DNA of 9,656 bases from Clostridiales bacterium (lineage in GTDB: Bacteria; Bacillota; Clostridia; Oscillospirales; Oscillospiraceae). A model generated the notes under the pieces. That model did not search any database and was not told the DNA's origin. It saw nothing but the letters and a program-made list of their open reading frames with translations. Positions 6,586 to 9,656 of the stretch are shown here, in pieces. The position numbers and the translations under genes are program-made. Positions within the stretch are counted from its first letter, which is position 1; each line of letters starts with the position of its first letter. Where the stretch lies: contig JAJQHP010000101.1 of the NCBI GenBank assembly GCA_021199695.1, forward strand, positions 1 through 9,656, in the 5' to 3' direction.

Positions 6586-6614
6586 TTGCAATTAGAACGA
6601 ACGTTTGATATAAT
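6586..6614 (+). promoter_or_regulatory. Promoter of the DUF1385-prmC-recA unit
   Basis: TTGCAA (6586-6591) and a perfect TATAAT (6609-6614) are 17 bases apart, with a predicted start near 6621. A LexA box fills the spacer and another sits upstream, so LexA binding would block polymerase directly. A further inverted repeat, GTCGA/TCGAC around 7 bases (6621-6637), lies at the start of the leader; its meaning is unknown. No terminator separates the kinase gene from this promoter, so read-through from the two-component operon is possible. Confidence 0.75.
6594..6607. promoter_or_regulatory. LexA (SOS) box 2, inside the promoter spacer
   Basis: AGAACGAACGTTTG keeps the GAAC-N4-GTT(Y) core and the purine/pyrimidine pattern of the LexA consensus, differing only at the two outermost bases. 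It lies between the -35 and -10 hexamers and is 30 bases centre to centre from box 1, about three helical turns, so two LexA dimers could bind on the same face. Confidence 0.75.
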
Positions 6615-6652
6615 GACATTGTCGAACCGAGATCGACTGGAAGGAGCCTGGA

Positions 6653-7618
6653 ATGGCAAAAAACAAACAGGAGAGCTGCTTCCGCACCTCCATCGGCGGT
6701 CAGGCCCTGATCGAGGGCATTCTGATGCGCGGCCCGGAGAAGCAGGCCATCGTCGTCCGCCGGCCGGACGGGGGTATGGAAATCAAGGTGGAGGAGCTGA
6801 AGCTCATCAAGGAGCGGTATCCCATTTTGGGATGGCCCCTGATCCGGGGGTGCGTGAACTTTCTGGACTCCATGATCCGGGGGGTTAAGGCGCTGATGTA
6901 CTCCGCCGACTTCTACCCGGAGGAGGAAGAGGTGGAGCCCTCTAAATTCGAGCAATGGCTGGAGAAAAAGCTGGGCAGCGAGGCCTTTGGTAAGGCCATC
7001 ATCACCCTGGCGGTGGTCATGGCGGTGGGGCTGTCCGTGGGGCTGTTCTTCCTGCTGCCCACCCTGATCACCGGACTGCTGGGGAGCTTTCTCCCCATGA
7101 ACAAGCTGGCGGTGAGCCTGGTGGAGGGGGTGGTCCGTATCCTCATCTTCCTGGCCTATCTCATCCTCTGCTCCCGGATGAAGGATATGCAACGGGTGTT
7201 CTCCTACCACGGGGCGGAGCACAAGAGCATCTTCTGCTACGAGCGGGGCCTGGAGCTGACGGTGGACAACGTCCGGAAAATGCCCCGGCACCATCCCCGC
7301 TGCGGCACCAGCTTTCTGTTCATGGTCATCGCCATCGCCATCCTGGTCCACGCGGCCATGTTCTCCCTGTATGAGCCGCCCAATCTGCTGGTGCGTATCC
7401 TGCTCCAGCTGCTGTCCCTGCCGGTCATTATGGCGGTGAGCTATGAGTTCAACCGCTACGCCGGAGGACATGACAACCGCCTGACCCGTATCCTCACCGC
7501 GCCGGGTCTTTGGATGCAGAACTTCACCACCTTCGAGCCGGACGACTCCATGATGGAGGTGGCCATCGAGGCGCTGAAGCAGGTGCTGCCCCGGGAGAAG
7601 GGACAGGACGCCTGGTGA
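6653..7618 (+). CDS. DUF1385 (YqhQ-like) membrane protein
   Basis: This 321-residue membrane protein belongs to the DUF1385 family, widespread in Firmicutes, of which B. subtilis YqhQ is a member; its biochemical role is not established to my knowledge. Family signatures are clear: GGQALIEGILMRGP (15-28), YHGAEHKSIFCYE (from Y185), HHPRCGTSF (213-221) and the C-terminal PGLWMQNFTTFEPDDSMMEV. The invariant histidines (H186, H190, H213, H214) and C217 could form a metal or catalytic site. Hydrophobic helices lie at about 111-140, 157-177, 221-240 and 245-266, so the conserved His/Cys motifs sit at membrane borders. The ATG at 6653 has AAGGAG 7 bases upstream. It is the first gene behind the two LexA boxes; a damage-linked role is suggested only by that control. 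It is followed after 56 bases by prmC on the same strand. Confidence 0.9.
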   Translation: MAKNKQESCFRTSIGGQALIEGILMRGPEKQAIVVRRPDGGMEIKVEELKLIKERYPILGWPLIRGCVNFLDSMIRGVKALMYSADFYPEEEEVEPSKFEQWLEKKLGSEAFGKAIITLAVVMAVGLSVGLFFLLPTLITGLLGSFLPMNKLAVSLVEGVVRILIFLAYLILCSRMKDMQRVFSYHGAEHKSIFCYERGLELTVDNVRKMPRHHPRCGTSFLFMVIAIAILVHAAMFSLYEPPNLLVRILLQLLSLPVIMAVSYEFNRYAGGHDNRLTRILTAPGLWMQNFTTFEPDDSMMEVAIEALKQVLPREKGQDAW

Positions 7619-7620
7619 CC

Positions 7621-7655
7621 AGTGGCTAGTGGTCAGTGGGTAGTGGTTAGTAATC
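7621..7655 (+). repeat. Five tandem heptamers between DUF1385 and prmC
   Basis: AGTGGCT, AGTGGTC, AGTGGGT, AGTGGTT and AGTAATC follow each other without gaps, giving a 7-base period with consensus AGTGGNY. The array begins 2 bases after the DUF1385 stop and ends directly against the prmC ribosome binding site (AAAGGAG, 7656-7662). It resembles the short tandem heptamer repeats known from cyanobacterial intergenic regions. No hairpin is obvious in it. Confidence 0.75.
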
Positions 7656-7674
7656 AAAGGAGCGAGTGCGCCAT

Positions 7675-8562
7675 ATGGCGATCACCTATAATAATCTTTA
7701 CATGGAACTGCGCCAGTCCTTCCGTCTGGCGGGTATCGAGGCCGCCGCTCTGGAGGCCCGGGAGCTGGTCTGCCACGGGACCCACAAGACGGCCGAGCAG
7801 TTCTGGGCGTGCCTGAACTACTATGTGCCCGCCCCCGCCGAGGAGGAGGTCCGGGACCTGGCCCGCCGCCGACTGGAGGGGGAGCCCGCCGCCTATCTGT
7901 TGGGGGAGTGGAGCTTCTGCGGCCTGGACCTGGACGTGGACAACACCGTCCTCATCCCCCGGTCGGATACCGAGGTGGTGGCGGAGCTGGCGGCCAGCCG
8001 GGCGAGAGAGGCGGGAGACCGGGCCCGGGTGCTTGACCTCTGCGCCGGGACCGGCTGCATCGGCCTGGCGGTGGCGGCCTTCGCCAAAAACTGCCGGGTG
8101 GTGCTGGGGGACCGCTCCCCGGACGCCGTCCGGGTGTGCGATCAGAATATTCGCCGCTGCGGCCTCCGGTCCAGCGTCACCTGCTTTCCGGTGGACGCCC
8201 TGGAGGAGCCGCCCCGGCAGCTCTGGGACTTTGACATCATCGTCTCCAACCCGCCCTACATCCCCACCGGGGACATCGCCGGTCTGGACCGGTCCGTCCG
8301 GGACTACGAGCCCCATCTGGCCCTGGATGGGGGCGCGGACGGCCTGGATTTTTACCGGGCCATCGCCCAAAAGTGGAAGAGCGCCCTCCGGGAAAACGGC
8401 TGGCTCATCTTCGAGGTGGGCATCGGCCAGGCGGGAGCGGTGGAGGACATCCTCGCCGCTCAGGGCTTTGTCAACGTGACCAGCTACCCGGACACCCGGG
8501 AAATTCTCCGGGTGGTGGAGGGCCAGTGGCGGCCCGGGTCAGAAACCGAAAAAAGAATCTGA
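7675..8562 (+). CDS. prmC: Peptide chain release factor N5-glutamine methyltransferase
   Basis: PrmC (HemK) uses S-adenosylmethionine to methylate the glutamine of the GGQ motif of release factors RF1 and RF2, needed for efficient translation termination. The 295-residue product has an N-terminal helical domain (1-90, MAITYNNLYMELRQSF, then EARELVCHG and EGEPAAYLLG). The methyltransferase domain has motif I DLCAGTGCIG (121-130) and the catalytic NPPY (192-195) that contacts the substrate glutamine. Length is normal. The ATG at 7675 is 12 bases from AAAGGAG, slightly long; the GTG at 7666 is only 3 bases from it, so the ATG is preferred. The usual neighbour prfA (RF1) is not adjacent: DUF1385 is upstream and recA 68 bases downstream. 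Confidence 0.95.
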   Translation: MAITYNNLYMELRQSFRLAGIEAAALEARELVCHGTHKTAEQFWACLNYYVPAPAEEEVRDLARRRLEGEPAAYLLGEWSFCGLDLDVDNTVLIPRSDTEVVAELAASRAREAGDRARVLDLCAGTGCIGLAVAAFAKNCRVVLGDRSPDAVRVCDQNIRRCGLRSSVTCFPVDALEEPPRQLWDFDIIVSNPPYIPTGDIAGLDRSVRDYEPHLALDGGADGLDFYRAIAQKWKSALRENGWLIFEVGIGQAGAVEDILAAQGFVNVTSYPDTREILRVVEGQWRPGSETEKRI

Positions 8563-8583
8563 AAGTCCGGTTTATGGGACTTT
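8562..8583 (+). other. Weak hairpin in the prmC-recA gap
   Basis: AAAGTCC (8562-8568) pairs with GGACTTT (8577-8583) around an 8-base loop, starting at the last base of the prmC stop codon. It is AT-rich and not followed by a T-run, so it is a poor terminator; a processing or mild attenuation role is possible. Only weak promoter-like elements (such as TAAGAT at 8592-8597 without a proper -35) and no LexA box follow before recA. Confidence 0.35.
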
Positions 8584-8630
8584 AAATGAGATAAGATACA
8601 GTCAAACACACAGAGAGGAAGAAATCAGCT

Positions 8631-9656
8631 ATGGCAGCAAAAAAACAACCGGCGATCCGCCCCGCGGCCCCCGCCAGCGACAAGAAAAAGGCACTGGAGA
8701 CCGCCGTGGCCCAGATCGAGCGCACCTATGGCAAGGGCTCCATCATGCGCATGGGAGACAACACCTCTATCCAGGTAGAGAGCATCCCTACCGGCTCCCT
8801 GGGCCTGGACCTGGCCCTGGGCATCGGCGGCCTTCCCAGAGGCCGCATTGTGGAGATCTACGGCCCCGAGTCCTCCGGCAAGACCACCCTGGCCCTGCAC
8901 GTCGTAGCCGAGGCCCAGAAGCTGGGCGGCGAGGTGGCCTACATCGACGCCGAGCACGCCATGGACCCGGCCTACGCCCGGGCGCTGGGCGTGGACATCG
9001 ACTCCCTGCTCATCTCTCAGCCGGACACCGGAGAGCAGGGCCTGGAGATCACCGACCAGCTGGTCCGCTCCGGGGCCATCGACGTGGTGGTGGTGGACTC
9101 CGTGGCCGCCCTGGTGCCCCGTGCGGAGATCGAGGGCGAGATGGGAGACAGCTATGTGGGCCTCCACGCCCGGCTCATGAGCCAGGCTCTGCGCAAGCTC
9201 ACCGGCTCCATCGGCAAGACCAACTGCATCTGCATCTTCATCAACCAGCTCCGGGAAAAGGTCGGGGTCATCTACGGCAACCCGGAGGTCACCACCGGCG
9301 GACGGGCACTGAAATTCTATTCCTCCGTCCGCATTGAGGTGCGCCGGATTCAGACCCTGAAGGTAGGGGACGACATGATCGGCAACCACACCCGGGCGAA
9401 GATCGTGAAAAACAAGGTGGCCCCTCCCTTCCGCGAGGCGGAGTTCGACATCATGTACGGCACCGGCATCTCCAAGGAGGGGGAGATCGTGGACCTGGCG
9501 GCGCAGCTGGGCCTGATCGAGAAGTCCGGCTCCTGGTACGCCATGGGGGAGACCCGCCTGGGCCAGGGCCGGGACGCCGCCAAGCAGTATATGACCGACC
9601 ATCCCGACGTGGCCGCCGAGCTGGAAAAGCAGATCCGGGCCAACGCCTACAAGCTC
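8631..9656 (+). CDS. recA: Recombinase RecA, 3' end beyond the window
   Basis: RecA forms ATP-dependent filaments on single-stranded DNA, drives strand exchange in recombinational repair, and triggers LexA self-cleavage in the SOS response. The frame is open to the last base, giving 342 residues; the family is about 340-360, so only the acidic C-terminal tail is probably missing. Visible are the N-terminal helix ([22 protein letters not shown]), Walker [10 protein letters not shown] (G78-T86), [12 protein letters not shown], Walker [11 protein letters not shown], the L1 region [18 protein letters not shown], the L2 region [20 protein letters not shown], and ALKFYSSVR. No intein interrupts it. 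The ATG at 8631 has an AGAGAGGAAG ribosome binding site 10 bases upstream. The N-terminus is slightly longer than in E. coli, with a short Ala/Pro/Lys-rich stretch. It is probably expressed at least partly from the LexA-boxed promoter at 6586-6614. Confidence 0.98.
   Translation, partial: MAAKKQPAIRPAAPASDKKKALETAVAQIERTYGKGSIMRMGDNTSIQVESIPTGSLGLDLALGIGGLPRGRIVEIYGPESSGKTTLALHVVAEAQKLGGEVAYIDAEHAMDPAYARALGVDIDSLLISQPDTGEQGLEITDQLVRSGAIDVVVVDSVAALVPRAEIEGEMGDSYVGLHARLMSQALRKLTGSIGKTNCICIFINQLREKVGVIYGNPEVTTGGRALKFYSSVRIEVRRIQTLKVGDDMIGNHTRAKIVKNKVAPPFREAEFDIMYGTGISKEGEIVDLAAQLGLIEKSGSWYAMGETRLGQGRDAAKQYMTDHPDVAAELEKQIRANAYKL

Noticed and set aside
5024..7657. Very long open frame on the minus strand (877 codons)
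   Set aside because: It runs antisense to the kinase and DUF1385 genes, both with clear conserved motifs. The product is rich in His, Gln, Gly and Asp without any domain, as expected from the opposite strand of GC-rich coding DNA.
8592..8597. TAAGAT as an independent recA promoter
   Set aside because: It matches four of six bases and no acceptable -35 lies at 16-18 bases; it cannot be called from sequence, though a weak promoter is not excluded.
8625..9602. 325-codon minus-strand frame opposite recA
   Set aside because: It is a shadow of recA, whose plus-strand frame is fully conserved and open to the window end.

Overview
The window is GC-rich with strong AGGAGG-type ribosome binding sites, near-consensus sigma-A promoters and long antisense open frames typical of GC-rich coding DNA. 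Gene content (a DUF1385/YqhQ-like protein, a Gram-positive type LexA box, a PrmC-RecA pair, a lipoprotein with FG-GAP/VCBS-like motifs next to a two-component system) suggests a GC-rich Clostridia genome, most likely of the Oscillospirales (Flavonifractor/Lawsonibacter-like). The taxonomy is inferred from style only. Nothing looks phage- or transposon-derived.

Layout. (1) 1-1099: C-terminal part of a MATE-family exporter, cut by the window start. (2) 1100-1485: an intergenic block that is not empty. It holds a probable bidirectional terminator, a set of mutually exclusive hairpins, a 27-codon reading frame on the minus strand with an excellent ribosome binding site, two overlapping divergent promoters and a T-N11-A dyad of the kind bound by LysR-type regulators. 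(3) 1486-2382: the LysR-type regulator, followed by a hairpin terminator. (4) 2496-2664: a minus-strand tRNA-Leu(CAA) with its own promoter and terminator. (5) 2717-6556: a probable operon of a secreted lipoprotein, an OmpR/PhoB-type response regulator and its membrane histidine kinase; the last two overlap by one base. (6) 6564-9656: a promoter flanked and filled by two LexA (SOS) boxes, then a DUF1385 membrane protein, prmC (release-factor glutamine methyltransferase) and recA, which runs off the window end.

How they work together. The LysR gene and the minus-strand peptide frame share a control region with textbook LysR-type geometry: the dyad is centred about 66 bases upstream of the predicted peptide transcript start and just inside the regulator's own transcript. 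The peptide, or its structured RNA, is therefore the predicted target. The two-component operon probably senses an envelope signal, with the lipoprotein as an extracytoplasmic partner. The last block looks like an SOS-controlled transcription unit in which recA is reached from LexA-controlled promoter elements about 2 kb upstream, through DUF1385 and prmC; no LexA box is visible directly in front of recA.
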